Shown in pieces: positions 32,935 to 41,812 of a stretch of DNA of 57,554 nt (positions are counted from its first letter, which is position 1; every line of letters starts with the position of its first letter). The notes below the pieces were generated by a model. That model did no database searches and was not told the origin of the DNA. It saw nothing but the letters and a program-made list of their open reading frames with translations. The stretch lies in contig JAPPNN010000042.1 in assembly GCA_028873815.1 (NCBI GenBank), positions 1 through 57,554 of the forward strand. Reading direction: 5' to 3'. The position numbers were made by a program, and so were the translations under genes. This DNA is from Gemmatimonadota bacterium. Lineage in GTDB: Bacteria > Gemmatimonadota > Gemmatimonadetes > Longimicrobiales > Gaopeijiaceae.

Positions 32935-35207
32935 GGGGTGCGCCCCCGATCCTGTGGACGGCCGTGGGCTTCGCCTGCGGGGCGGCAGCCAGCGCGGCCC
33001 TGGGGTTCGACCGAACCCTCCTCTCACTCCTGCTCGTCATCGGTCCCATCGCGCTATGGCGCGGTCCCGGAACCCGGTTGTTCCCGCTCACCATCTGCTT
33101 CATCGCCGGACTTGCCTGGGGTACGGCGGACCGCCGCGCCACCGGGCATTGCCACGCGGGAATCGCCGACGGCGACGAGACCCGGGTCGGCGGCTACTTC
33201 ACGCAAGCCAGCGCCGACGGAGCATCCACCCTGCTGCTGACGTCGGGGAGCCGCGAAGGGTGCGAGTTCCGCGTATACACGCGCGCGGAGGCGCCTCCAG
33301 AGGCCAGTTCGGTGACGGTCGAGGGGCGTTGGTTCAGGTCCGAGCGCCCGGACGGCTCCGTTTCGGTGTACCTCAGCGCCTCGTCGATCGACGAACAGGA
33401 GGGGGTGCCGGTACCGGCCACGCTCCGTCTCCGCGCCGCCATCCGGCAGCGGGCCTCCGAAGCGCTCGAGCGCCGCCTCGGGGGACAGGCGGGCGTGGCG
33501 TCGGCGTTGGTGCTGGCCGAGCGCGACGGGATTCCGCGTGAGCTGTGGGACGCTTTTGCACGCTCGGGCGCCGCGCACCTGCTGTCGATCTCGGGATTCC
33601 ACGTCGGAGTGGTTGCGGCGCTGCTCGGCGGCCTCATCGCGCTGGCCGGCCGCCCTCCCCGCACCCGCGCGGCGGGCGTTGCCGTGGGCGTTTGGGCGTA
33701 CGTGCTGCTCATCGGCGCACCCACTTCGGCCGTGCGCGCCGCGTGGATGACCACGGCGTTCGTCCTGGGCCGGATGCGCCAAGCTCCCGCCCGGAGTCTC
33801 GGCGCGCTGGGTCTCTCGATGCTGATGATCGCACTGCTTCGTCCCTCGGTGGTCGCGGGCGCCGGATTCCAGCTCACCGTCACGGGGACGGCGGGGATCC
33901 TCGTCATGACGCGGTGGATCATGCGCCACTGGCCTGCCCACCCAGGGCGGTCCTGGATCGCGCCGCCGCTGGCCGCCGGGATCGGCGCGTCCGTATTCAC
34001 GGCGCCCGTGCTCGCATACCACTTCGGACAGATCCCGCTGCTCTCGCTGCCCTCCTCGCTCGTGCTCACGCCGCTCGTCGCGACCGCCGTGCCCGGAGTG
34101 ATCGCCGCTATCGTCATGGACATTCTCCACATTCCGGGAGCCGCCGTGGCGGGCGCCGGGGCGGAAGGACTCCTGCAGGCCGTCACCGCGACCGCGGCCG
34201 CGCTCGGCGAACTTCGCTGGACCGTCATGATGGTGACCCCGCGCGAAGCCGCCCTCCTCACGGCCGGTGCGCTGTTGCCGATGCTGGTCATCAACGTCCC
34301 GTGGCGCACGCGGCCCGCCGTAAGGGCCGCCATTTCGGGGCTCTCGGCGTGCGCGGTGCTCTGGACGGGTCAGGCCGCGCTCGCCTTCGCGGGCCGCGGC
34401 GCGCTCCACATCGTCGCAATCGACGTGGGGCAGGGCGACGCCATCGCGGTGCGCACTCCGGACGGGCACTGGTTCCTCGTCGACGCGGGCCCCCGCGGCT
34501 TCGGCGGATCCGATGCCGGACTGACCCGCGTCGTGCCCTATCTCAATGCCCGCGGTGCGCGCCGTCTGGAAGCCGTGATCCTCACCCACCCCGACGAGGA
34601 CCACGCAGGGGGCCTCGCCGCTGTGCTGCAGAACATCTCGACGCGCGCCGTCCTCGGCCCGGGACTCAGCATCGGCCAGAGCGGGCACATGGCGGGGCTG
34701 ACCGAGGCCCGTGACGCCAACGTTCCCTGGCGGCGCGCTCTGGCCGGCGATTCATGGCGCGTCGACGGCGTCGACTTCCGTGTCCTTCATCCGAGGTCGC
34801 CCGAAGCGAGGGACGCCGCGCACGGGCCCCGCGGCCCGCCCTCCGCCTCCTCCACCGATCCGAACAAGTGGTCCGTGGTGCTGCGAGTCGACTACGGTCG
34901 CTTCTCGGCGCTGCTCATGGGCGATGCCGACGCCGAAATCGAGGCCGGCCTGCTGGAAGAGGGCGACGTCACCCTCCTCAAGGTCGGTCATCACGGCAGC
35001 CGCACCTCGACCTCCGCGGAGTTCGTGGAGGCCGTCTCCCCCGAGTACGCGCTCATTCCGGTGGGCGCGCGCAATCGCTACGGCCACCCGGACCCCGTGG
35101 TTCTCGAACGGCTTGAGCGCGCCGGAGTCCGCATCCTCAGGACCGACCGCGACGGCACGGTGGGCATCGTCGCGCGCCGCGACGGCACGGTAACGGTCGT
35201 GCGCTGA
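32931..35207 (+). CDS. comEC: ComEC/Rec2-family DNA internalisation channel
   Basis: An inner-membrane channel for single-stranded DNA uptake in natural competence. The 758-residue product has an N-terminal DUF4131/OB region, a multi-helix competence domain (SISGFHVGVVAALLGG is its signature) and a C-terminal metallo-beta-lactamase domain. That domain has IDVGQGDAIAVR, LVDAGPRG, the metal motif HPDEDHAGG and VGHHGSRTSTS. All three domains are present, so it looks functional. Other competence genes are not in the window. The GTG start overlaps the LapA-like gene. Confidence 0.93.
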   Translation: MRGAPPILWTAVGFACGAAASAALGFDRTLLSLLLVIGPIALWRGPGTRLFPLTICFIAGLAWGTADRRATGHCHAGIADGDETRVGGYFTQASADGASTLLLTSGSREGCEFRVYTRAEAPPEASSVTVEGRWFRSERPDGSVSVYLSASSIDEQEGVPVPATLRLRAAIRQRASEALERRLGGQAGVASALVLAERDGIPRELWDAFARSGAAHLLSISGFHVGVVAALLGGLIALAGRPPRTRAAGVAVGVWAYVLLIGAPTSAVRAAWMTTAFVLGRMRQAPARSLGALGLSMLMIALLRPSVVAGAGFQLTVTGTAGILVMTRWIMRHWPAHPGRSWIAPPLAAGIGASVFTAPVLAYHFGQIPLLSLPSSLVLTPLVATAVPGVIAAIVMDILHIPGAAVAGAGAEGLLQAVTATAAALGELRWTVMMVTPREAALLTAGALLPMLVINVPWRTRPAVRAAISGLSACAVLWTGQAALAFAGRGALHIVAIDVGQGDAIAVRTPDGHWFLVDAGPRGFGGSDAGLTRVVPYLNARGARRLEAVILTHPDEDHAGGLAAVLQNISTRAVLGPGLSIGQSGHMAGLTEARDANVPWRRALAGDSWRVDGVDFRVLHPRSPEARDAAHGPRGPPSASSTDPNKWSVVLRVDYGRFSALLMGDADAEIEAGLLEEGDVTLLKVGHHGSRTSTSAEFVEAVSPEYALIPVGARNRYGHPDPVVLERLERAGVRILRTDRDGTVGIVARRDGTVTVVR

Positions 35208-35338
35208 GTCCGGCGCGCGTCCCGCGCCTTGTCCCGCCTGCGTGACTTGGCCATCTTCCCGGCCCGTGACCGGCTGCAGGGCCGCTTGGGCCGCACGCGA
35301 ATCCCACCCCAATCCCCACCCCTCCAACAGGATCGGCC

Positions 35339-36361
35339 GTGCGAAGCAAGGTCGTCACCATAGATCGCCACATCATCGACCAGGAGCGCAACTATCCGGA
35401 CGCTTCCGGTCGCTTTTCCGCCCTCCTGTACGACCTCGCACTGGCCGCCAAGATCATCTCGCGCGAAGTGAACATGGCGGGTCTGATCGACATTCTCGGT
35501 CAGACGGGCGACACGAACGTGCAGGGTGAACGCGTGCAGAAGCTCGACGTGTTCGCCCAGGAGGTGATCGTCAAGGCGATGGACCACGCCGGTCACCTGT
35601 GCTGCATGGTCTCAGAGGAGCACGGCGAGATCATCCCCATACCGGACAGGTTCGACATCGGGAACTACGTGCTGCTCTTCGATCCGCTCGACGGCTCGTC
35701 GAACATCAACGTGAACGTGTCGATCGGCACGATCTTCTCGATCCATCACAGGGTGACGCCCAAGGGTGGCGCGGGCACCCTCGTGGATTGCCTGCAACCG
35801 GGTTACCGGCAGCTGGCGGCGGGCTATGTCGTCTACGGGTCGTCCACGATGCTCGTGTACACGACGGGCGCCGCAAGAGGCGTTCACGGATTCACACTCG
35901 ATCCCTCGATCGGCGAGTTCCTGCTCAGCCACCGCGACATCCGCATCCCCGACCCGCCCGCGAAGGTCTATTCGGTCAACGAGGCGTACTATGCGCGCTG
36001 GTCCCGCGGACAGCAGCGCCTGGTCGACCACTTTCGGGGGGTCAACGGCGAAGGAGAAGGCGGATTCAAGTCTCGCTACATCGGTTCGCTGGTATCCGAT
36101 TTCCATCGGACGCTGTTGCAAGGGGGAATCTTCATGTATCCCCCGGATTCGAAGTCGCCCGGTGGCAAGTTGCGGGTCCTCTACGAGGCGGCCCCGCTGG
36201 CGATGATCTGCGAGGCGGCCGGAGGACGCGCTTCGGACGGCGGCCGGAACATCCTGGATATCGTTCCGGAAGGCCTCCACGACCGGACACCGCTGTTCCT
36301 GGGATCGGCCAGCCTGGTCGATCTGGCGGAAGAATACCTGAGAGACGGCTCGGGAAGCTGA
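35339..36361 (+). CDS. fbp: class I fructose-1,6-bisphosphatase
   Basis: A gluconeogenic enzyme hydrolysing fructose-1,6-bisphosphate to fructose-6-phosphate. The 340-residue protein has the metal/active-site stretch [24 protein letters not shown] (DPLDGSS from D115) and [13 protein letters not shown]. The C-terminal [14 protein letters not shown] motif appears here as [17 protein letters not shown] is the only start that preserves the N-terminus. A 131-base gap separates it from comEC; I see no clear promoter in it. The gene is convergent with the creatininase-family gene, with only 6 bases between stops. Confidence 0.94.
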   Translation: MRSKVVTIDRHIIDQERNYPDASGRFSALLYDLALAAKIISREVNMAGLIDILGQTGDTNVQGERVQKLDVFAQEVIVKAMDHAGHLCCMVSEEHGEIIPIPDRFDIGNYVLLFDPLDGSSNINVNVSIGTIFSIHHRVTPKGGAGTLVDCLQPGYRQLAAGYVVYGSSTMLVYTTGAARGVHGFTLDPSIGEFLLSHRDIRIPDPPAKVYSVNEAYYARWSRGQQRLVDHFRGVNGEGEGGFKSRYIGSLVSDFHRTLLQGGIFMYPPDSKSPGGKLRVLYEAAPLAMICEAAGGRASDGGRNILDIVPEGLHDRTPLFLGSASLVDLAEEYLRDGSGS

Positions 36362-36378
36362 GCTGAGCTAGCGTCCCG
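36351..36378. terminator. weak bidirectional hairpin between fbp and the creatininase-family gene
   Basis: CGGGA (36351-36355) can pair with TCCCG (36374-36378) around an AGCT-rich interior spanning both stop codons. The position between convergent genes fits a shared terminator, but the stem is short and has no T tract. Confidence 0.25.
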
Positions 36379-37330
36379 TTCCCGCCGGGCGGAGTTCGTT
36401 CCAGCGCTCGATGAAGGCCAGGGCGGCATTCTCGAACGCCTCGGCCGTCCGGCGGCCTCGCTCCGCCATCGCTTCGCGCGGATCACGTTCGCCCCACACG
36501 CCCGTACTGCTCATCTGGTGGGACGCGGTTCCCTTGCCAGTCGATTCATCCTTCAACCCCTCGGCCAGGAATACCGTCAGGGTGGTCGGATCCCCGGCGA
36601 GCACGTCCGGAACCATCGCCTCGAGGTGAGGCGGCAGGGTGAGCTGCGCCGGTATCGCCGCGTCGAGGTCCACCAGGTCGGGAATCAGGTACATCGAGTT
36701 GGAGGTCTCGCCGGTGCCCCCGTGCCGGTCGAGCGCCGCGGGACCGTCCGGCGGCGGCCCGGATGCGGTGCGTTCCATGAACGGCGCGGCGGCGGCACCC
36801 AGGTCTACCGCGATGCCGGCGGTCTCCTGGTTGATGCGGTCGACGATGAAAGTCGTGATCGCGCGGTTGCCGCCGTGCGCGTTCAGCATCAGAAAGCGCT
36901 TGAAGCCGTGCCGGATGAGACTCTTGACGGACTCGACGTAGACCTCCTGAACGAGCGTGGAGGGCAGGGTGACCGTGCCCGCAAAGCCCATGTGGTACGG
37001 GGACTGGCCCGGAAGGAGGATCGGGACCACCAGGACATCCGTGCGGAGCGCAAGCCGCTTTGCCCGTTCGACGCCGTTGAGGTGGTCCGTGCCGATCGGG
37101 AGGTGGGTACCGTGCTGTTCCAGCGCGCCCACGGGGATCACGACCATGTCGCTCCGTGTCAGGAAGTCCTCCACCTCGGGCCGCGTCATGTGCGGGAGGT
37201 AGTTGTGGACCTTGCGGACCGGAGGCGGCTCGGAGTTCTGGGCGGCGACGGGCGCGAACGGCGCGAGCGCCGTCAGGATGCCGGTTGCGGCGGCCATTCC
37301 GGCGGCGATGGTGGAGGCGCGGATATGCAT
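36368..37330 (-). CDS. exported creatininase-family amidohydrolase
   Basis: A 320-residue metal-dependent amidohydrolase of the creatininase/MftE-like family. Family motifs are VIPVGALEQHGTHLPIGTD (metal-binding Glu, His and Asp), YHMGFAGTVTLP and LMLNAHGGNRAI. A Glu further on, in the GETSNSMYL segment, is a possible metal ligand. The first 30 or so residues (MHIRASTIAAGMAAATG, ending APVAAQ) form a Sec signal peptide, so the enzyme should act outside the cytoplasm, which is less usual for the family. I chose the ATG at 37330 because the longer frame adds 67 residues without homology or a signal. The substrate is unknown. Confidence 0.88.
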   Translation of the reverse strand: MHIRASTIAAGMAAATGILTALAPFAPVAAQNSEPPPVRKVHNYLPHMTRPEVEDFLTRSDMVVIPVGALEQHGTHLPIGTDHLNGVERAKRLALRTDVLVVPILLPGQSPYHMGFAGTVTLPSTLVQEVYVESVKSLIRHGFKRFLMLNAHGGNRAITTFIVDRINQETAGIAVDLGAAAAPFMERTASGPPPDGPAALDRHGGTGETSNSMYLIPDLVDLDAAIPAQLTLPPHLEAMVPDVLAGDPTTLTVFLAEGLKDESTGKGTASHQMSSTGVWGERDPREAMAERGRRTAEAFENAALAFIERWNELRPAGTGR

Positions 37331-37564
37331 TGGTTGACTGTCCCGGTGGGTGTGCGGGGTGATGCGCCGGCGATGGGCGCGGGGTCCCACAAAGTGCCAC
37401 GGGCGCCGGCGCGTGGCGAGCGGATGGCGGCAAACCCGCCGGTTCAGGCATCCGGTCCGGCCGGACAGCTCGCCCGCCAATGCGAGTCGCCCCCGCCCGG
37501 CGAACCGGAGGGGGGCGACCCGTACTGTCACGACTCTCGGAGAGAGCCGGCTAACGTGAACGTA
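37331..37564. other. 234-bp non-coding gap between two minus-strand genes
   Basis: No credible gene is seen here. The gap holds the strong hairpin at 37486-37519 and a small palindrome (CTCTCGGAGAG, near 37532-37545). It must also contain the promoter of the creatininase-family gene if the hairpin ends transcription of the surface-protein gene. I could not pick out a convincing -35/-10 pair. Confidence 0.4.
37486..37519 (-). terminator. strong stem-loop downstream of the surface-protein gene
   Basis: GTCGCCCCC (37486-37494) pairs perfectly with GGGGGCGAC (37511-37519). Inside, CCGG (37497-37500) pairs with CCGG (37505-37508), and a 4-base loop reads UUCG in the minus-strand RNA. It starts 46 bases past the stop of the minus-strand surface gene. 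There is no T tract, so it is a terminator candidate or a 3'-end protective structure. Confidence 0.5.
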
Positions 37565-40500
37565 TTAGCTGGCAGCACGTTGCAGGTTGATGCGCATTTG
37601 CGCATCGACCCCGTCTTCCGACGTGATCGTGACCAGCACCGAGGTCTGTCCGCCTGCCACCAACCCCGTTACCGAGCAGGTGTGTGTGACGGTCGCAGTC
37701 CCGGTCGTTGTGCAACTCACTGCGTTGCCGCCGACAGTTACCGCCAGGCTCTGCAGCGGTGACAGCTCAACCGCGATGTCCGCCGAGGAATTGGCGTTGT
37801 CGACCGCCTCGGCCACAATGCCGCCGTCCGCCCAGGTAACGGCAGTGCCGTCGGCCGTCATATTGGTCGTTGCGTTGCCGGCGGGCGCCGTGCGGGTGAT
37901 GCTGAACGTGTAGTCGTGATCGTTGTAGCCGTTCGCCGCCGTCACCGTCAACGTGATGGGAGACGCGATGTCGGTTCCGGCGTCAGCAGCCCCGGTCTTG
38001 TTGAACGGCAGGTTGGTGGGGGAGCGACCTGCCGCAGCGGTGGTCAGTCTCGCCTTGGAGGACGCGCCGGCCGACTGCTTGGTGGTGATTTTCACACCGC
38101 CGGCAGCGTATGTGACCGTGCCCGTCACCGAGGTGCTCAAGTCATTCGTCCCCGTCGCAGCGTCCTGCGTGACTGTCGTGAGATCGAGACCCGAAGCAAA
38201 GTCCGTGGTGTCGCCGCTGGCTACGATGCCCTCGACCTTCAGCGACGTCAATACGGTCGCACTTCCGGCCCGCATGTTGTAGACGTGGAAATCCTGGTCG
38301 GTCGAGTACTGGTTCCGGCCCATCACCGAAGCGATACGCGATGTGGGGCTTGTGCTGCCATCGCTAGGGTCGGAATTGGTTGCGGCATCGTCGCTGACGT
38401 CGTCGTCAATGTCGCCGCTGGCGTCCAGTTTGGCCGCGGCGAGTCCGCCACCTTCCCACCATACCGAGTGGTAGCCCTCCATCAGGCCGCTGAACTCGAA
38501 ATCGCCGCCCTTGGCCGTCTGCGTGGAGACGATGTCCTCTCTGTCCCAATTGCAGACTGGATCGACGTCATCGGTGGTATTCGCGGTGTTATCGGGACCG
38601 TCGTTGCCCGGCGTGTACGTCTTGCAGATTGCGGCCGCGACGGTGATGCCGGCGCTGTTGCCGCTGGCGTCCGTCACCGAACCCATCACGGTGGCGTCCT
38701 TGTAGACCAGGGCGAAGTTCTGGAGCACCGCCGATACCGTGCTGGGCGCATCTGCGCTGGCAGTACGCGACGCTGCCGAAATCGTGTTGCTCATGTGATT
38801 CCAGCTGGACAGCAATAGCGGTTCCTGCGTGACTCCCTTCGCCGGGTACTCGTCAGGCTTGACCACACCCGACTTGCTGACCTTGAGGCTTCGGAGACCG
38901 GCGTAGTCGTCCGTTGCGACGACGGCCACCTTGTACGATTTGCCCTCCGTCAGATTGTCGAAGGAGTACAGACCACTGGCGTCCGTCTCGGCCGTCGCGG
39001 CGACCTTGGTGAAGGCGGTGTCCTTGGCGTTGGCGGCCTCCAGCAGATTCACCATGACGCCGGCCATGGCCTCGTTGCCGCGCGCACGCCCGTCGTCGTT
39101 GCCGTCGTTCGCCACGAAGCCCTTGATGGCCAGCCGCAGCTTGGTAGCGGTGAAGTCGGCGTCGGCCATCGACCATGCGGTCCCGACGTAGTCGGTGTCC
39201 TCGTCCTCGTCGTCTTCGGTCTCGTCGTGGTAGATCGCCAGCTTGTGGCCACCCTTGGGCGCGAAGCTGTTGTCCGCCGTGTTCGGCGTGCTCAGCGTGT
39301 ATTCGCCGTCCTGGATGTCGGAGATGCTGAACTTCCTGAAGCTGGCCTTCTTCGAGTCGGCGCCGGTCTTGGTGCTCCGGTTGTCAGCGTTTGTCTCGGC
39401 GCTGAGGCTAACCGAAGCCCCGCCCGGGCCGTCGACCATGCCGCTGACGGAGCCGGTCTTCCACTGGTATGCGAACGTCGCGCAGTCGTCCTTGTCCGTG
39501 GACACCGAGCAGAGCTTGACTTCGGGCATCGCGCCGCCCTCGTCGCCGAACGAGCCGTAGGACATGCCGATGTCCAGATCCTGGCCGAACGCATCGATGT
39601 CGCCGATATCCGTCTCGCCAACGAGCATCCGGTCGCTGCCGACGTCGAAGCGCACAGTCAGTTCCGCATTTGCCGGCAGATTCGGGAACGATGCCATGCC
39701 GTCCTTCCCGATCGCCATCGAGCTGATCGGGTCGGTCGTGGCCTTGCCGTCGTGATCGTATTCGTACGGGCGCAGGCGGCCGCGGCTGTCCCGGGTCATG
39801 AGCTCGGCGCTCATCTCGGCTGCAACGGCCGCGTCGGGACGCGCGTCGCCGCCCATCGGGGCGCGGTAGTCCGTCCAGCCGGGCTCGTCGTCGACCTCGC
39901 GGTACACGCCGACGGTCAGCGTCTGCGTGGTGAAGGTCACGTAGATCGGGCCGCGGTCGTTCATCTCGGCGGTGTTCATGTCGGGGTGCACGAGGCCGGT
40001 GTGGACGTGCACCAGGGCGTCGCTCTGTTCGAACATCTCGCCCATCGCGGCCGCCTGCTTTTCACCGACCATCACGGTGAACGTCGCCGGCAGGTCGTCC
40101 GGATCGACCATGTAGGAGAGCCCTGACCTGCCCCTGCTGGCCATCGCAGTGTCCGTGGGCATCGTCGCATTGACCGTGTCGCCGTCCTCGTCGACCATCA
40201 TGAGCGGCATGGCGTCATCGGCCTCCGGGTCGCCCATGTACACCTCGGTGTGCCAGCCACCAAGACCCATGTCGCCGCCGCGGGCGTCCGCGTCGCTCTT
40301 CACCCAGAACTGGAAGTTCGCCATCACATTGACCAGCCTGGCCGCCGCGGGAGCCGACGAGGCCCGCTCCGTCGCCGCGTACGACACTTCGGTGAAGTCG
40401 TTTTCCGACACCGCCAGCGCGTCGTGGCCGGTCGCCTTGACCTTCACGAACACGATGTTGTCGTTGCCGGTCGGACCGGTGTTGTCCGCCCGGGCGAAAT

Positions 40501-41698
40501 CGAACGTGGCCATCCCCATGTCGTCGGTTGTGGCCTCACCCAGCATGCCCGTCATGTCGGCGTTGGCGTACAGCGCCAGCTCGACGCCCGCGACCGGCGC
40601 CCCCACCTCATCCGCGTTGCCCATCCTCGCGCCGGCCACGAGCGTCTGCTTCGTAATCCGGAACGGGAAGTTGACCTGCGCGTTGCCGCCCGCCTCCACG
40701 TTCACGATCGTACCGGTCAGGTCGCCCGCGAACGCGAAGCCGGCCGTTTCAATCGCCGCCGCCACTTCATCGGTCATGTTGACCAGCACGCGGTAGGCGC
40801 CGGCGGTCAGTCCCTCGAATGCGAAGCTGCCGTCCGCCATCGTCACACCCACGGCCACGTCGTTGATCCCGGGCCCCTGGAGGGCGACCGGGATGCCCGC
40901 ATGTGCGAGCGCCGGCTCGTTGGCCGTGTACATCTTGTCCTGCGGCGCCTCGTCGAGATACATCATGCCCGTCACCGATGCGGTCCGGGTGTGCGTCCCG
41001 TCGAAGTTCACGATCGCCGACTGGTCGTCCATCAGTTCGACGTTGGTCGAGGTCGTCTCGAAGTCGTACGCAACGTCGTTCGGGTTGTCGATGCTCACCA
41101 CGTAGGTGCCCGCGGCCAGCCCCGCGAAAGCGTACTGTCCTCCGTTCGAGGTCTCGGTCGTCGCCTCGGCCGCACCGGCCAGCGTGACCTCCACACCGTC
41201 GAGTCCCATGCCGCCGACGCTCACGCGCCCCGCGATCCCGGCCGTCCGCAGCAGCGTGCCCTCGAAGGGCACGTTGGCGGTCTCGCCCGTCGCGATCGTC
41301 GCGGTCTTCGAGGTGACCTCGAACTCGTAGTCGTCGGCGTCGTAGCCGGAGATCGCGATCTGGTAGGTGCCCGAACGCAGCTTCGAGAACGAGTAGAGCC
41401 CGCCCGCGTCGGTCACTTCGGTCGCGTCTTCGCCGTGGCCCGACAGGGTGACGGTCACGCCTGCGAGGCCCTCTCCGTCGACGCTGACCTGACCCACGAT
41501 CCCCGCCGTGCGGAGAAACGTGCCGTCGAAGCTGACGACCTTGGATTCGCCCACCCCGACCGTCGCGGCGCCCGAGGTGCTCGAGAAGCCGATCTCGCCG
41601 GCATCGAAGCCGGAAATCTCCACCGAATACGTCCCGGCCCGCAGTCCCGTGAAGGAATACTGGCCGCTTTCGTCGGTCGCCGTTTCCGAGTCGGCCAT
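37565..41698 (-). CDS. giant repeat-rich surface-type protein lacking its N-terminal export region
   Basis: A 1377-residue acidic protein. Residues 1-230 hold about three tandem carboxypeptidase-regulatory-like beta-sandwich repeats with recurring RTAGI-V/A-G-x-VSV, YSF-x-x-L-x-x-GTY and VTL-S/A-G. Further beta-sandwich segments follow (for example AETDASGLYSFDNLTEGKSY). The C-terminus has cadherin-like sandwich pairs (LTVTAANGYNDHDYTFSITR). Such proteins are normally exported, yet no signal peptide precedes. The ATG lies in the middle of a repeat, and matching sequence continues upstream in frame without a start codon. No LPxTG or T9SS-type sorting tail is visible. It is divergent from a tyrosine recombinase 115 bp away. 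I infer a 5'-truncated or cassette-type gene. Confidence 0.8.
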   Translation of the reverse strand: MADSETATDESGQYSFTGLRAGTYSVEISGFDAGEIGFSSTSGAATVGVGESKVVSFDGTFLRTAGIVGQVSVDGEGLAGVTVTLSGHGEDATEVTDAGGLYSFSKLRSGTYQIAISGYDADDYEFEVTSKTATIATGETANVPFEGTLLRTAGIAGRVSVGGMGLDGVEVTLAGAAEATTETSNGGQYAFAGLAAGTYVVSIDNPNDVAYDFETTSTNVELMDDQSAIVNFDGTHTRTASVTGMMYLDEAPQDKMYTANEPALAHAGIPVALQGPGINDVAVGVTMADGSFAFEGLTAGAYRVLVNMTDEVAAAIETAGFAFAGDLTGTIVNVEAGGNAQVNFPFRITKQTLVAGARMGNADEVGAPVAGVELALYANADMTGMLGEATTDDMGMATFDFARADNTGPTGNDNIVFVKVKATGHDALAVSENDFTEVSYAATERASSAPAAARLVNVMANFQFWVKSDADARGGDMGLGGWHTEVYMGDPEADDAMPLMMVDEDGDTVNATMPTDTAMASRGRSGLSYMVDPDDLPATFTVMVGEKQAAAMGEMFEQSDALVHVHTGLVHPDMNTAEMNDRGPIYVTFTTQTLTVGVYREVDDEPGWTDYRAPMGGDARPDAAVAAEMSAELMTRDSRGRLRPYEYDHDGKATTDPISSMAIGKDGMASFPNLPANAELTVRFDVGSDRMLVGETDIGDIDAFGQDLDIGMSYGSFGDEGGAMPEVKLCSVSTDKDDCATFAYQWKTGSVSGMVDGPGGASVSLSAETNADNRSTKTGADSKKASFRKFSISDIQDGEYTLSTPNTADNSFAPKGGHKLAIYHDETEDDEDEDTDYVGTAWSMADADFTATKLRLAIKGFVANDGNDDGRARGNEAMAGVMVNLLEAANAKDTAFTKVAATAETDASGLYSFDNLTEGKSYKVAVVATDDYAGLRSLKVSKSGVVKPDEYPAKGVTQEPLLLSSWNHMSNTISAASRTASADAPSTVSAVLQNFALVYKDATVMGSVTDASGNSAGITVAAAICKTYTPGNDGPDNTANTTDDVDPVCNWDREDIVSTQTAKGGDFEFSGLMEGYHSVWWEGGGLAAAKLDASGDIDDDVSDDAATNSDPSDGSTSPTSRIASVMGRNQYSTDQDFHVYNMRAGSATVLTSLKVEGIVASGDTTDFASGLDLTTVTQDAATGTNDLSTSVTGTVTYAAGGVKITTKQSAGASSKARLTTAAAGRSPTNLPFNKTGAADAGTDIASPITLTVTAANGYNDHDYTFSITRTAPAGNATTNMTADGTAVTWADGGIVAEAVDNANSSADIAVELSPLQSLAVTVGGNAVSCTTTGTATVTHTCSVTGLVAGGQTSVLVTITSEDGVDAQMRINLQRAAS

Positions 41699-41791
41699 GC
41701 CTGAAAGCCGAACGATGATACCGTGCTGACCGGCGCCTTCTACCGTTACCGTCCCCTTAAATAGTTCGCGTGTGTGCTGGGGACGATGGAT
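41699..41791 (-). pseudogene. start-less 5' continuation of the surface-protein reading frame
   Basis: Upstream of the ATG at 41698 the same frame stays open for 31 codons, until TGA at 41792-41794. It contains no ATG, GTG or TTG. Codons 9 onward read RELFKGTVTVEGAGQHGII and then VRLSG, which aligns with the repeat pattern VGQVSVDGEGLAGVTVTLSG found downstream. The coding sequence therefore originally extended past the present ATG. Homology to the repeat fades near 41770, so a rearrangement or recombination boundary is likely between about 41765 and 41812. Confidence 0.65.
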
Positions 41792-41812
41792 TCACGGTGT
41801 GGGAGGAAAAGC

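Noticed and set aside
30811..33027. 738-codon open frame on the minus strand
   Set aside because: Antisense to mtaB, miaB and the LapA-like gene, which carry intact radical-SAM and TRAM features.
37589..37606. inverted repeat GATGCGCA-TT-TGCGCATC as a recombination site for the adjacent integrase
   Set aside because: It lies inside the coding sequence for DAQMRI near the surface-protein C-terminus and is explained by codon use; no partner copy was seen at 41765-41812.
36518..37762. plus-strand open frame across the gap at 37331-37564
   Set aside because: Mostly antisense to the creatininase-family gene, with no motif, and composition as in other shadow frames.
40250..41704. 484-codon open frame on the plus strand
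   Set aside because: Shadow of the minus-strand surface-protein gene, whose frame shows clear domain repeats; the plus frame is His/Arg-rich without motifs.
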